From assembly GCA_963728875.1 (NCBI GenBank), contig CAVSLJ010000007.1, forward strand, positions 130,752-194,751: DNA of 64,000 nucleotides, given 5' to 3'. The number at the start of each line of letters is the position of its first letter. The first letter of the stretch is position 1. The notes beneath the pieces were generated by a model that made no database searches, was not told where the DNA came from, and saw nothing but the letters and a program-made list of their open reading frames with translations. This document shows positions 46,540 through 55,623 of this stretch, one piece after another. This DNA comes from DASUPK01 sp963728875 (GTDB taxonomy: Bacteria; Actinomycetota; Thermoleophilia; Solirubrobacterales; 70-9). The position numbers and the translations under genes are program-made.

Positions 46540-47408
46540 GCGCCAAGCCCGCCTGGGGAGTCGACTCCGAGCACGGGCGGCTGCTCGACGTGCTGGTCTG
46601 CAGGCCGGACAACTTCCGCTGGCGCGCCACCAGCGCGATCAGCCAGGCCACGCTGGACGCGGGCCACGAGTTCGATGCCGGGCTGGCGGCCTCGCAGCAC
46701 GCCACGCTGGTCGGCGCCTACGAGGACGCCGGGGTGCGATGCCACTTCCTGGAGCCCGATCCGGCGCTGCCGTACCAGGTGTTCACCCGCGACTCGAGCA
46801 CGATGGGGCCGAACGGGACCGTCGTCACACAGCCGGCCCAATGGTGGCGCCGCGGCGAGTACGCCCCGGTCATCCGCTTCCACCAGGAGGCCGACATCCC
46901 GATCCGGGGGATGATCACCGCGGGCTCGCTGGAGGGCGGCGACGCGATGATCGTGGAGCCCGGCAGCGTGCTGATCGGCGCCGGGGAGACGCGAACGCAG
47001 GAGGTCGCCGCGAACCAGCTGGCGGAATGGTTCCGCGAGGACGGCTGGGAGGCGCGCGTCCAGCCGATCCCGGAGCGCTACGTGCACATCGACGTCCTCG
47101 TGGCCGTGCTGGCGGAGAAGCTCGCGGCCGTCTGCTCGGAGGTGCTGCCGTCGGCGGCCGTCGACTGGCTGCGGGCCAAGGGCTTCGACCTGATCGAGGT
47201 GAGCGCGGAGCAGGCCTTCACGCTCGGCGTCAACGCGATCTCGCTCGGCGATGAACGGGTGATCTCGGCGGCCGGCGCGGTGGAGCTGAACGCCGCGCTC
47301 CGAGAGCGGGGACTCGGCGTGATCGAGATCGACCTCTCGATGTTCACGCTCGGCGGCGGCGGCCCGCACTGCCTCACTCAGGCCCTCAGACGGGAACGTC
47401 TCGCTTGA
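46536..47408 (+). CDS. Guanidino-group hydrolase/amidinotransferase superfamily protein (DDAH/deiminase-like)
   Basis: 290 residues. The superfamily motifs are clear: FTRDSST, GSLEGGDAM with the acid residues, His184 in RYVHIDVLV, and Cys279 in GGGGPHCLTQ as the nucleophile. Members hydrolyse arginine, agmatine or methylated arginines at the guanidino carbon. Between an arginine decarboxylase-like gene and a carbamoyl-hydrolase-like gene, agmatine deimination to N-carbamoylputrescine is the most economical role; dimethylarginine hydrolysis is the alternative. It is not the usual AguA family, so this is inference. Overlaps both neighbours (ATGA before, TTGA after). Confidence 0.85.
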   Translation: MSAKPAWGVDSEHGRLLDVLVCRPDNFRWRATSAISQATLDAGHEFDAGLAASQHATLVGAYEDAGVRCHFLEPDPALPYQVFTRDSSTMGPNGTVVTQPAQWWRRGEYAPVIRFHQEADIPIRGMITAGSLEGGDAMIVEPGSVLIGAGETRTQEVAANQLAEWFREDGWEARVQPIPERYVHIDVLVAVLAEKLAAVCSEVLPSAAVDWLRAKGFDLIEVSAEQAFTLGVNAISLGDERVISAAGAVELNAALRERGLGVIEIDLSMFTLGGGGPHCLTQALRRERLA

Positions 47409-48631
47409 CCGGTCCGGCGATCGACGCGGAGCGCGTGATCGCCGATTTGCGCGAGCTTCAGCGGCGCACCGGCGACTCGGATGGCGCGCAGCGGCTCTGC
47501 TGGGACGAGGGCTGGCGCCGGGCCCGAGAGTTCCTCGGCGAGCTGCTCGGTGAGATCGGCCTGGCGTACGAGGTCGATGAGGCGGGCAACGCCTGGGCCT
47601 ATCTGGCGGGCGGCGCCGAGCCCGCGCTCGCGGTCGGCTCGCACCTCGACTCGGTGCCGAACGGCGGCTGGCTCGACGGCGCGCTCGGGGTGATGGGAGG
47701 GCTCGGCGTCCTGCGCGCCTGGGCGAGCGCCGGCTCGAAGCCATCGAGGACGCTCGCGCTCGTCGACTGGGCCGACGAGGAGGGTGCCCGGTTCGGGCGC
47801 AGCCTGTTCGGCAGCTCCGCAGCTGCGGGGACCCTCGACCCGGCGGAGCTCGCCAACGCCCGCGACTCCGACGGCCTTCGCGCTCCGGGCGTGCTCGCCG
47901 AAAACGGTGTCGAGCTCGAGCGGGTGCGCGAGTGCCGTTCGCGCCTGGAGCGGATCTCGTCCTACCTCGAGCTGCACATCGAGCAGGGACCGGTGCTCGA
48001 AGCGCAGGGCATCCTTGCGGCGGCGGTGAACGGCTGCGCCGGGGTCGAGCGGGTTCGCTTCGTGATCTCGGGTCGGGTTGCCCACGCGGGCACCACGCCG
48101 ATGGACGCGCGGCACGACCCAGGCCTCGCCGCCGCCGCGACCGCCCTGCGGGTGGAGGAGATCGCGCGGAGCGAGGGCGGCGTGGGGACCGTCGGCGGCA
48201 TGACCTTCCAGCCCGGCATCCCGACCGCGGTGCCGGGCGAGGTCTCGATGCTCGTGGATCTCCGCCATCACGAGGCCGCCGCGCTGGCGCGGATGCTCGA
48301 CGCCGCCCGAAATGCCGTCCGCGCAGGCGCCGCCGAGCGCGGCTGCGAGGTGGCAGAGGAACCGATCTGGCGGATCGAGCCGATCTCATTCGATCCGGAG
48401 CTGGTGGGCCTCGCGCGAGAGGCCTGCGGGCAGGTGACGGGCAGCGCCTACGAGCTCTCCAGCGGCGCGCTCCACGACGCGGCTTCGATGGCGCCCCACG
48501 TGCCGACCGCGATGATCTTCTCCCCCTCGATCGGCGGCGTCAGCCATGCCCCCGAGGAGGACACCGCGGAGGCGGACCTCGCCGCGGCGATCGAGGCGTT
48601 CGGGGCGCTGGCAAACCTGCGGCTCGCCTAG
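47405..48631 (+). CDS. M20-family zinc hydrolase (N-carbamoyl-amino acid / allantoate amidohydrolase-like)
   Basis: 408 residues from TTG 47405, overlapping the previous stop. Metal and catalytic residues sit in GSHLDSVPNGGWLDGALGV, DEEGARFG and ELHIEQGPVLEAQ; the dimerisation lid domain and a C-terminal ALHDAASMAPHVPTAMIFSP follow as in the HyuC/AllC group. These enzymes cleave ureido groups, releasing CO2 and ammonia. In this operon it could hydrolyse N-carbamoylputrescine to putrescine, a step normally done by a nitrilase-family enzyme. Allantoate or ureidoglycine-type substrates are alternatives. Family certain, substrate inferred. Confidence 0.9.
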   Translation: MTGPAIDAERVIADLRELQRRTGDSDGAQRLCWDEGWRRAREFLGELLGEIGLAYEVDEAGNAWAYLAGGAEPALAVGSHLDSVPNGGWLDGALGVMGGLGVLRAWASAGSKPSRTLALVDWADEEGARFGRSLFGSSAAAGTLDPAELANARDSDGLRAPGVLAENGVELERVRECRSRLERISSYLELHIEQGPVLEAQGILAAAVNGCAGVERVRFVISGRVAHAGTTPMDARHDPGLAAAATALRVEEIARSEGGVGTVGGMTFQPGIPTAVPGEVSMLVDLRHHEAAALARMLDAARNAVRAGAAERGCEVAEEPIWRIEPISFDPELVGLAREACGQVTGSAYELSSGALHDAASMAPHVPTAMIFSPSIGGVSHAPEEDTAEADLAAAIEAFGALANLRLA

Positions 48632-48710
48632 GTCCAAGACCCTCCGCGACTGCAACGGACCTCGCGTGTTGAGGGGTGGAGCGCCTTTAGCTTGGCGCCA
48701 CTCGTCCCGT

Positions 48711-49928
48711 ATGGCAGGAGCGACTACACACCCAGAGGGGAGCGCACCGCGCACCCGGCACGCGATCGCCCTGATCGCCGCCGTCGCGCTGCTCGCAGCG
48801 CTGCTGCTCGCCGGGCGCTCGGCCGCCCCGGATCCCGCCTCGGCCGCGAAGGCCGCCGCGGGTTGCCCGGCGCCTTCCTACGGCCTCGCTCCCGACGGTC
48901 CCTCCGCCACCCGGTTCACGATGATGATCCGGATCAACACGCAGGGAAACGTCAACACCTGGACGCAGTTCAACACGGACCCGACCCACGAGGGCCTGGC
49001 TCCGTACGTCCGGCCGCAGGACATCTTCGTCCTCAACACCCGCTTCACGGGAAGCGGCGCCTTCCCCGCGATGACGCCGGACGTGGCCGCCGGCCTCTCG
49101 AGCCAGCTGCGCGCGGCCTTCCCCTGCAACCGGATCATCGCCATGAACGGGATGAGCTTCGACCCGACTCAGGCCGGCTATGCCTACACCGGGATCGACG
49201 ACCCGAACGTGTTCGCGGTGCTCACCGACTTCGAGCAGGACGACTGGAACTCCGGCCGGGCCACCGATCCGAGCCGGCCGCCCTGGAACAACAAGTTCGC
49301 GACGACGTTCCCCAGGATCAAGGCCTGGGACCTGGGCCTGGCGTCCACCACCGCCGTCAACCCCCTCGGAACCGGAAAGCGCACCGGCCTCGTCCCGCAG
49401 GATGTCGGCGACTGGAACTACGGGCAGATCGCACAGGACCTGAACAAGAAGAACCTCCGGCTCGGCTCGCGCAAGCTCGGGCCGCAGGCCGTGCAGACGC
49501 AGAACGCCTGCGCCGAGAGTGGCGCCGCCGGATTCGGCGCTCGGGCCAAGGCGCTGCGGATGCAATACACGTTCAAGTTCATCACCAAGAAGATCAGGGT
49601 GAAGGGCAAGAAGCACAAGGTGAAGAAGATCATCCGCCTGCCGCTGAAGAAGAAGGCGAAGCCGGTGATGAGCAATCTGGCGATGGAGCTCTCCTTCACC
49701 GACAGCCCACAGGCGAGCGCGAGTCAGGCGATCCTCAGCACCTCGGCCGCCCTGGCCGCCGCCTGCGTCCCACCGGCGCTCAAGCAGGGGCTCGGGGCGT
49801 TCTTCCTGTTCGCTGCCGAGGACGGAATGCGGCTCTTCCTCCAGCAGCCTCAGATCGCGCCGCTCCGGCCGCCGGTCGGCGCGACGTCCGCAAAGGGCAG
49901 CACCGGCGGCGTCGGCAGCCCCGGCTAG
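48711..49928 (+). CDS. Exported hypothetical protein
   Basis: 405 residues from ATG 48711. Signal or anchor helix HAIALIAAVALLAALLLAGR, then a mature part with a conserved-looking TMMIRINTQGNVNTWTQFNT start, Asn/Asp-rich blocks (AMNGMSFDPTQAGYAY) and a lysine-rich loop (KKIRVKGKKHKVKKI). Two Cys pairs. The C-terminus is Pro/Gly-rich. No family was recognised. The stop overlaps that of the convergent dehydrogenase gene. It belongs to the same class of lysine-rich exported proteins as others in the window. Confidence 0.7.
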   Translation: MAGATTHPEGSAPRTRHAIALIAAVALLAALLLAGRSAAPDPASAAKAAAGCPAPSYGLAPDGPSATRFTMMIRINTQGNVNTWTQFNTDPTHEGLAPYVRPQDIFVLNTRFTGSGAFPAMTPDVAAGLSSQLRAAFPCNRIIAMNGMSFDPTQAGYAYTGIDDPNVFAVLTDFEQDDWNSGRATDPSRPPWNNKFATTFPRIKAWDLGLASTTAVNPLGTGKRTGLVPQDVGDWNYGQIAQDLNKKNLRLGSRKLGPQAVQTQNACAESGAAGFGARAKALRMQYTFKFITKKIRVKGKKHKVKKIIRLPLKKKAKPVMSNLAMELSFTDSPQASASQAILSTSAALAAACVPPALKQGLGAFFLFAAEDGMRLFLQQPQIAPLRPPVGATSAKGSTGGVGSPG

Positions 49929-50935
49929 CCGACCCGCGCGACCACCGTCTTCGCTCGCAGGTCTGAGAGCGCTTCGGCCGCGTCTTCCCAGTCGACCCTG
50001 TTCACGGTCATCGGATCCGGGTCGAACCTGCCCTGGCGGACCAGCTCCAGCACGTCCGGCATCAGCTGCCTGACGTGCGGCCTCCCGGTGACGAAGGTGA
50101 TCCCCTGCGTGAACATGTCGAGCAGGGGCAGAGGGGTCGGCTCGAGGTAGATGCCGATGCTGGTCGAGTAGCCATCGGCGTCGGTGGAGCGCAGGACACA
50201 GGCGATCCCAGCGGGGTCGGCGCTGGCGTCGACCGTGATCGGGTAGAAGCCCGCCCGGTGCGGGAACTCCTCGGCGAGGAGGTTCGCGCCGAGCTTCGCC
50301 GCGAGCTCGCGGTCGCGCTCGTTGCCTCCCACCACGTCCACTCGCTCGGCGCCGAGCGCCAGCGCGATGGCGACGGAATACAGCGCGATGGATCCGGCGC
50401 CCATGGCGATCAGCACGGGCGCCCCCGGGTGCTCGGCGAGAGGAGGCGCGACGCACCGCCAAGCGTCCGGGATGTTGTCGGAAAGGCTGGCGACGGTGGC
50501 GGGGCTGATCCCATCGGGAATCGGGACCAGCATCGCGTCCGGGTACGGAACCTTGACCGAGTCGCTGGCGAAGCCACCGTAGTCATCTCCGATCGGGAGC
50601 CCGTACGTGGAGAGCCGCGGCACCGAATCGCAATTCCCGCTCCTGCCCGAGCGACAGGCCTCGCACTCCCCGCAGGAGATCTGGAATGGGACGCTGACCA
50701 GGTCGCCGGGCTTCACGGACTTGACGCCGTCGCCGACGTCGGTGACCTCGGCGACGCATTCGTGCCCGAAGGGAAACGACTCAGCCGGGAAGCGGCCCTG
50801 CACGAAGGCGACGTCGATGTCGCAGGTCGCCAGGGCGACCGGCCGAATCAGCGCCTCTCCGTCGCCCTCGAGCTTCGGGTCAGGAGCGTCGCGCCATTCG
50901 AGCCTGCCCTTCTCGACGAACCGGAGCTGCCTCAC
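49925..50935 (-). CDS. Zinc-dependent medium-chain alcohol dehydrogenase
   Basis: 336 residues. Catalytic-zinc ligands in ATCDIDV and FGHECVAEV, and the four structural-zinc cysteines in CGECEACRSGRSGNC. The Rossmann part reads IAMGAGSIALYSVAIALALG, a modified glycine motif. Substrate unknown. Its start overlaps the tautomerase-like stop, so the two form an operon. Divergent from an HxlR regulator across a palindrome, which makes inducible expression by an aldehyde, quinone or similar compound likely. Confidence 0.9.
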   Translation of the reverse strand: MRQLRFVEKGRLEWRDAPDPKLEGDGEALIRPVALATCDIDVAFVQGRFPAESFPFGHECVAEVTDVGDGVKSVKPGDLVSVPFQISCGECEACRSGRSGNCDSVPRLSTYGLPIGDDYGGFASDSVKVPYPDAMLVPIPDGISPATVASLSDNIPDAWRCVAPPLAEHPGAPVLIAMGAGSIALYSVAIALALGAERVDVVGGNERDRELAAKLGANLLAEEFPHRAGFYPITVDASADPAGIACVLRSTDADGYSTSIGIYLEPTPLPLLDMFTQGITFVTGRPHVRQLMPDVLELVRQGRFDPDPMTVNRVDWEDAAEALSDLRAKTVVARVG

Positions 50936-51423
50936 GCCGGGACCTCCTCCTTGCCTGAGGCGGTGGCCGGCACCTTCTCGCTCCCCGACCCCTCCTGCTC
51001 TCGCTCGGCCTTGGCGGCCTCACGGAGCTGCTCGAAGCGGACGACCTGGCCCGCCGCGCCCCAGTTGCCGTCCGGCACCTCGTGGATCAGGGTCCAGACG
51101 CGGACGCCGGCCTCCGCTCCCCAGCCCGTCGCATCGAGGATGAGCTTGGTCGCGTCCTCGACGAGGCCCGCCTTCCGCCGGTCGCTGAGCGCGCCGCCCG
51201 GGACCGTGATCTCGAGCACGGCGTGCGGCTCGGCGACGCCGTCCGGCGTCTGCATCGACGTGGCCGGCAGCGGGTGGACGTGCGCCCAGGTGATCGAGCG
51301 GAAGAACTCGGTGTCGGGCGCTCCCTCCCAGTGGAGAAGGGTGGCGCCCAGCTCGCGCGCCAGCTCCTGCTGAGTTTCGTCGGAGAGCGACTCGGCGGGG
51401 ATGGTCAGGTCGAGCTTCGGCAT
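50932..51423 (-). CDS. Tautomerase-superfamily protein
   Basis: 163 residues starting MPKLDLTIPAESL: Pro follows the initiator Met, the hallmark N-terminal proline base of 4-oxalocrotonate-tautomerase-type enzymes. Two beta-alpha-beta halves are visible (HAVLEITVPGGALSDRRKAG and RVWTLIHEVPDGNWGAAG), so it is a tandem-fused type. A charged C-terminal tail of about 30 residues is unusual. Cotranscribed with the alcohol dehydrogenase and divergent from HxlR. Function could be aromatic breakdown or detoxification. Confidence 0.82.
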   Translation of the reverse strand: MPKLDLTIPAESLSDETQQELARELGATLLHWEGAPDTEFFRSITWAHVHPLPATSMQTPDGVAEPHAVLEITVPGGALSDRRKAGLVEDATKLILDATGWGAEAGVRVWTLIHEVPDGNWGAAGQVVRFEQLREAAKAEREQEGSGSEKVPATASGKEEVPA

Positions 51424-51476
51424 CAGGTCCTCCTAGCGGGGAGCTTGGGTTCGAAAGATGGACGCAAGCCTATAGG

Positions 51477-51491
51477 GTTCGGATTCCGAAC
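51477..51491. promoter_or_regulatory. Palindromic operator GTTCGGA-T-TCCGAAC, candidate HxlR site
   Basis: A perfect 15-bp inverted repeat in the 92-bp spacer between the tautomerase and HxlR starts. HxlR/MarR-type winged-helix dimers commonly bind such sites between divergent genes. It overlaps the likely promoters of both, so it could give autorepression and control of the operon together. Confidence 0.7.
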
Positions 51492-51515
51492 GTAGCCTCG
51501 CTATGCTGGCCTGCG

Positions 51516-51974
51516 ATGCGCGCCGCCGAATTGGCAGAGGAGAGATGCTCGATCGCCAGGCCGGCCTCCCTGCTGGGAGACCGCTGGACCCTGGTGATCC
51601 TGCGCCAGTGCTTCAACGGCATCAAGCGCTTCGAGGACTTCCAGTCCACGCTTGGCATCTCCCGCTCCCTGCTTTCCGAGCGCCTCGGCCGCCTGGTCGA
51701 CGCCGGCGTCCTGCGCCGCGAGCCCTACAAGGACGCGGTCCGTACGCGCGACCGCTACCGCCTCACCGAGATGGGCCTGGACCTCTACCCCGTCCTGATG
51801 GCCATGCGCGAGTGGGGCGACCGCTACATGGCGGACGAGGGCCCACCGATCGAGATCCGCCACAAGGGCTGCGGCGGAGAGCCCACGCTCGAGCTGCGCT
51901 GCTCGAAGTGCGGCGAGGAAGTCGGCGCCAGGGACGCGGAGGCCGTCCCGGGCCCCGGTCTCAAGGTCGCTTGA
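51516..51974 (+). CDS. HxlR-family transcriptional regulator with C-terminal zinc-ribbon-like tail
   Basis: 152 residues. The winged-helix core is CSIARPASLLGDRWTLVILR, FEDFQSTLGISRSLLSERLG and LRREPYKDAVRTRDRYRLTE, diagnostic for HxlR. Cys11 near the start is in the position used for aldehyde or redox sensing in some family members. An added tail HKGCGGEPTLELRCSKCG has the look of a zinc knuckle. It probably represses the divergent tautomerase-dehydrogenase operon through the palindrome at 51477. The effector is unknown. Confidence 0.9.
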   Translation: MRAAELAEERCSIARPASLLGDRWTLVILRQCFNGIKRFEDFQSTLGISRSLLSERLGRLVDAGVLRREPYKDAVRTRDRYRLTEMGLDLYPVLMAMREWGDRYMADEGPPIEIRHKGCGGEPTLELRCSKCGEEVGARDAEAVPGPGLKVA

Positions 51975-51980
51975 CTGCCT

Positions 51981-53301
51981 TCACCCTCGCTGCTTCTTCT
52001 TACCCCTGACCCTCAGCTTTGCGGTCTGCGTGTTCGCGAGCCCACCCTGGGGCACGAAGGTAATCCGGACTCTCACCGCCACCCTCCCCCTGCGGCGCAG
52101 TCGCTCCCTGGCGAGCTTCGAGAGACGAAGCGCCGTCGTGATGGTCGGGGGATCGCCGGAGGTATCAGACGGCTTCAGGAGAAGCCTGCGGCTTCTTCTT
52201 CCTGGCGGGTGAGGCGTTGAGCCGGGCGGCCGCATCGCTCACTGAGACCCTGCCGCTTGCCTGAACGCTGACCAGGAGCCTTCGCCCCTTGACCGCGAAG
52301 CTGAAGGCGTTGGCGGCGGCGAAGATCTCCGCGCTCGAGAAGCGCGTGGACCCGTCGTAGCCCCCGGTCACCAGCACCCTCCCGTCGGGGAGCGTCGACG
52401 CGGCGGCGCCAGTGCGGGCGGTGCCCATAGAGCCTATGCCCGCCGAGCTGAACGAGCTGGTGTCGGGGTCGAAGACCTCGGCGCTCGCGAGATAGCCACC
52501 AGGGCCTTCGACGAAGACGCCTCCGCTGACCAGAACCCGCCCGTCGGGGAGCGGCGCCGCGGCGGGGGCTTGGCGGGCCGTGCCCATGGCGCCTATACCC
52601 GCCGAGCTGAACGAATTGGTGGCAGGATCGAAGACCAAGGCGCTCGATAGAGGGGCGCCGTTGGTGCCCCCGACGAGCAGCACCCGCCCGTCGGGAAGCG
52701 GCGCCGCGGCAGCGCGGGCGCGATCGCCTCCCATGTCACCTACCGGCGTGAACGCGTTGGTCGCCGGATCGAAGACCTCAGCGCTGGACAGACGGGTGGT
52801 TCCGTCGTTGCCCCCGGCCACCAGCACCCGGCCGTCGGGAAGTGGAGCCGCGGTAGCGCGAACGCGAGCGACGCCCATGTCGCCCACTGGCGTGAATGCG
52901 TTGGTGGCGGGGTTGAAGACCTCGGCACTCGCGAGAAAGTGATCCGCGCCGTCGTTGTAATCGCCCCCGGCCACCAGCACCCGCCCGTCGGGGAGCGGCG
53001 CGGCCGCGGCGCCGTGGCGAGGGACGCTCATCGAGCCGATTCCCACCGAGCTGAACGAATTTGGGGCTTGGTCGAAGACCTCGGCGCTCGCGAGGTAGTG
53101 ATCCCCGGCGCCGTCGTCGTAGAAGCCCCCGGCCACCAGGACCCGCCCGTCCTTCAGTGGCGCTGCGACAGCAGCGTAGCGAGCCGTACCCATGGAGCCG
53201 GTCGGGCCGAAGGATCCCGCTCCGGAGCCGAGCGCGGCTTGCGGGATGAGCAACCCGACGGCCAGCGCCAGCCCGGCGGTGAGACGGAGCCTCCAGAGCA
53301 T
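51981..53301 (-). CDS. Exported Kelch-repeat protein, C-terminus shifted by one apparent indel
   Basis: Signal peptide LTAGLALAVGLLIPQAALGS, then six Kelch repeats, each with a DGRVLVAGG core and an LASAEVFDPATNAF-like strand; together they would close a six-bladed beta-propeller. The literal stop is at 52165 after ARKKKPQASPEAV, but the adjacent frame continues RRLLLKPSDTSGDPPTITTA and LRLSKLARERLRRRGRVAVR, ending in a lysine-rich tail at 51981, an end seen in related exported proteins. One indel near 52195 would join them. Extracellular binding protein; ligand unknown. If the indel is real the protein is shortened by about 60 residues. Confidence 0.78.
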
Positions 53302-53348
53302 CTACTCAAAGACCCTAGGACGAAACGCCGGATCTTGCGGAGGCGACT

Positions 53349-55574
53349 CTACGGCCCGAAGTCCCGGCAGGGCTCGCCGCGCAACGCCGGGCAGGGGGGC
53401 AGCGGCGTCGGCGCCGTGACTCCCGGGATCACCGGCAGGATCAGGCGGGATGGGTGCTTGCGGTTGGAGGCGATTCTCACCTTGGCGGTGCCCTGCGGCA
53501 CCGTCTCGGCGAAGGCCCAGACCGGCTGGTCCCCGTTCGGCGAGCTGACCGTGACACGGATTCGAGAGCCCGCGCGGTACATGTGGCCCTCGTAGTAGAG
53601 AGGGATGACGATCTTGCTGAAGCGGCCCTTCGGCAGCTTCGCGACGGTGTCGCGTCGCAGGCTCAGTACGGGCTCGAGCGGTGAGCTCTTGCGCTTGTCC
53701 AGCGCCCGCAGGCTCGTTCGCAGATACCCGCTCTGCACGTAGGTCTCCTTGCCGTCGGGGCGGACCTCAGAGATGGTCACCTGGAGGTCGACGTCCGGAA
53801 CCGAGGCCTTGATCCAGGCCTGCACGGCGCCGGCGCCCACGATCGCGGTGTCGCCACCGAGCGGCGGCGTCAGATACGAGGCGGCGGTTCCGGCGGGCGG
53901 CTCGCGCCAGTCGTAGTTCGGATGGGCGGTCCAGAGGTCGCCGCTGCTGGTGTTCGTGCCGGCGAAGTCGCCCGCGGGCCTCGCCGTCTTGTCCCAGGTG
54001 AAGCTCTGGCTTCCACCCTTCTTCGGCGCCTTGCCGGTCAGAGTCCCGTTCGGCCCGAAGAACCACGAGCGGGCCCTGGTCCCCGGGATCGGGAACCGGC
54101 TGAAGTCGCGCACGAAGCCGGGGTACGGAGCACCCGGCGAACCGCCGGCGCCGTCATCGAACATGACCCTGACCTGCGGCTGGGCCTCGAAAGCGGCCAG
54201 CGCGGCGCCGTAGGTCGGTTGGTCCTGGATCGGATCGTGGGGCAGGGTGACGCCGGGCACGCCCATCGCCGTCTGGTAGAGGACCGGGGCGGTGGCGGCC
54301 TGCGCCGATGTCAGCTGCGGTCTTCGCTGGGCCACGTAGAGCTCGAGGAAGTCGAACCAGCGGTTGAAGGTGTCGGGATCGAGCGAGTCGATGTGGAGGC
54401 CGTTTGTGAAGGTGAACCACTTGCGCTTGGTGCCGGTGAAGCGGTCGGCGAGATTGGCGCAGTGGCCGCCGGTCTGCTCGTCCTCGAACTGGCAACCGAG
54501 GAAGACGGGCGCCTTGATCTTGCTGACGAAGGTCGACGGGTTGAGCGGGTTCGCGACCTTCGGCCGGTAGAAGCGGTTGCGATGGACCTTGCTGATCAGG
54601 TCGGCGGCCGCCGTGTGCAGCGTCTGGTTGGCCTTGCAGATCTGATCCCCGTCCTGGATCCGCTTGTACGCCCAGCCCTGTCCCTCCGTGGCGGAGGCGG
54701 GCTTCGAGTCGTCGACCCGGTCCTCGGCCCACTGCAGGGCGAAGCCGGTGTTGAGGAAGCCTCCCGGGTAGAGCGTCGTCGCGGTGTTGTCGATCACGGA
54801 CAGCGGGGTGATCGCGGCGAGATGGGGCGGCCTGGTCGCGCCGACGAAGAGCTGGCTGATCCCCCCGTAGGAGACGCCGGCCATCCCGACCCGGTTGTGG
54901 AGGACCCAGGGCTGGCGCGCGGTCGTCTCGACGACGTCATAGCCGTCCAGGCTCTGGAGCGTCTCGAAGTAGTCGAAGGCACCGCCAGAGCAGCCGGTGC
55001 CGCGCATGTTGACGTCGACCACCGCGTACCCGAGCAGGTTGAGGATCTGGCTGATGCCGCTCTCGGCCCCGGCGGGGTTCGCGTAGCCGTAGCCCGAATA
55101 CTCGACCAGCGTCGGATAGGGGCCGTCAGACGCCGGTCCGGGCAGCCGGACGTCGAGGGCGAGGCTGGTGCCGTCACGGGTGGTCATGTAGCCGTACCCG
55201 CCGGCGGGCAGAGCCTGGTTGTAGATCGACTGATTCTTCGGCGCCGCCCTGTCGCGCATCACGCCGACGCGCACCGAGAGCGACCCATTGGCGGCGCGGA
55301 CCCGGTAGCCCTTGCCGGCCGGCACGCGGCGGAAGACGACGCCGCCGAGCGATCCGACGGGCTTCGTCGAGACCTTCTTGCCCTTGCGGTCGATCAGGCG
55401 CAGGCTCGTCCCGGGCTGGGCGCCGGTGACGTAGACCTGGTTGACGCTGCCGTGGACCCCGAGGTTGTTGGCGGCGGACGACGCTGTGGGCACGAGGCAG
55501 GCGATCGCCAGGGCAGCCGCGATTGCGGCGACGACGTTCCTGCTCAGACTCCTCTCACTGCCCGCGCTGCTCAT
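53349..55574 (-). CDS. Secreted S15/CocE-like hydrolase (X-Pro dipeptidyl-peptidase fold)
   Basis: 741 residues from ATG 55572-55574; residues upstream in the same frame are shadow coding. Signal peptide AIAAALAIACLVPTASSAANN. The nucleophile is Ser235 in GMAGVSYGGISQ, followed by WVLHNRVGMAG-type context and the C-terminal jelly-roll domain (IRVTVSSPNGDQPVWAF). An extra N-terminal beta domain of about 90 residues precedes the hydrolase fold. It differs from the family member at 9646 in length and tail, so they are not a recent duplication. Substrate unknown; peptide or ester bonds outside the cell. Confidence 0.88.
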   Translation of the reverse strand: MSSAGSERSLSRNVVAAIAAALAIACLVPTASSAANNLGVHGSVNQVYVTGAQPGTSLRLIDRKGKKVSTKPVGSLGGVVFRRVPAGKGYRVRAANGSLSVRVGVMRDRAAPKNQSIYNQALPAGGYGYMTTRDGTSLALDVRLPGPASDGPYPTLVEYSGYGYANPAGAESGISQILNLLGYAVVDVNMRGTGCSGGAFDYFETLQSLDGYDVVETTARQPWVLHNRVGMAGVSYGGISQLFVGATRPPHLAAITPLSVIDNTATTLYPGGFLNTGFALQWAEDRVDDSKPASATEGQGWAYKRIQDGDQICKANQTLHTAAADLISKVHRNRFYRPKVANPLNPSTFVSKIKAPVFLGCQFEDEQTGGHCANLADRFTGTKRKWFTFTNGLHIDSLDPDTFNRWFDFLELYVAQRRPQLTSAQAATAPVLYQTAMGVPGVTLPHDPIQDQPTYGAALAAFEAQPQVRVMFDDGAGGSPGAPYPGFVRDFSRFPIPGTRARSWFFGPNGTLTGKAPKKGGSQSFTWDKTARPAGDFAGTNTSSGDLWTAHPNYDWREPPAGTAASYLTPPLGGDTAIVGAGAVQAWIKASVPDVDLQVTISEVRPDGKETYVQSGYLRTSLRALDKRKSSPLEPVLSLRRDTVAKLPKGRFSKIVIPLYYEGHMYRAGSRIRVTVSSPNGDQPVWAFAETVPQGTAKVRIASNRKHPSRLILPVIPGVTAPTPLPPCPALRGEPCRDFGP

Positions 55575-55623
55575 CGGTCGCCTCTCCTTGGCTTCCCTGG
55601 TGACGGAAGGATATTCGGCCGGG

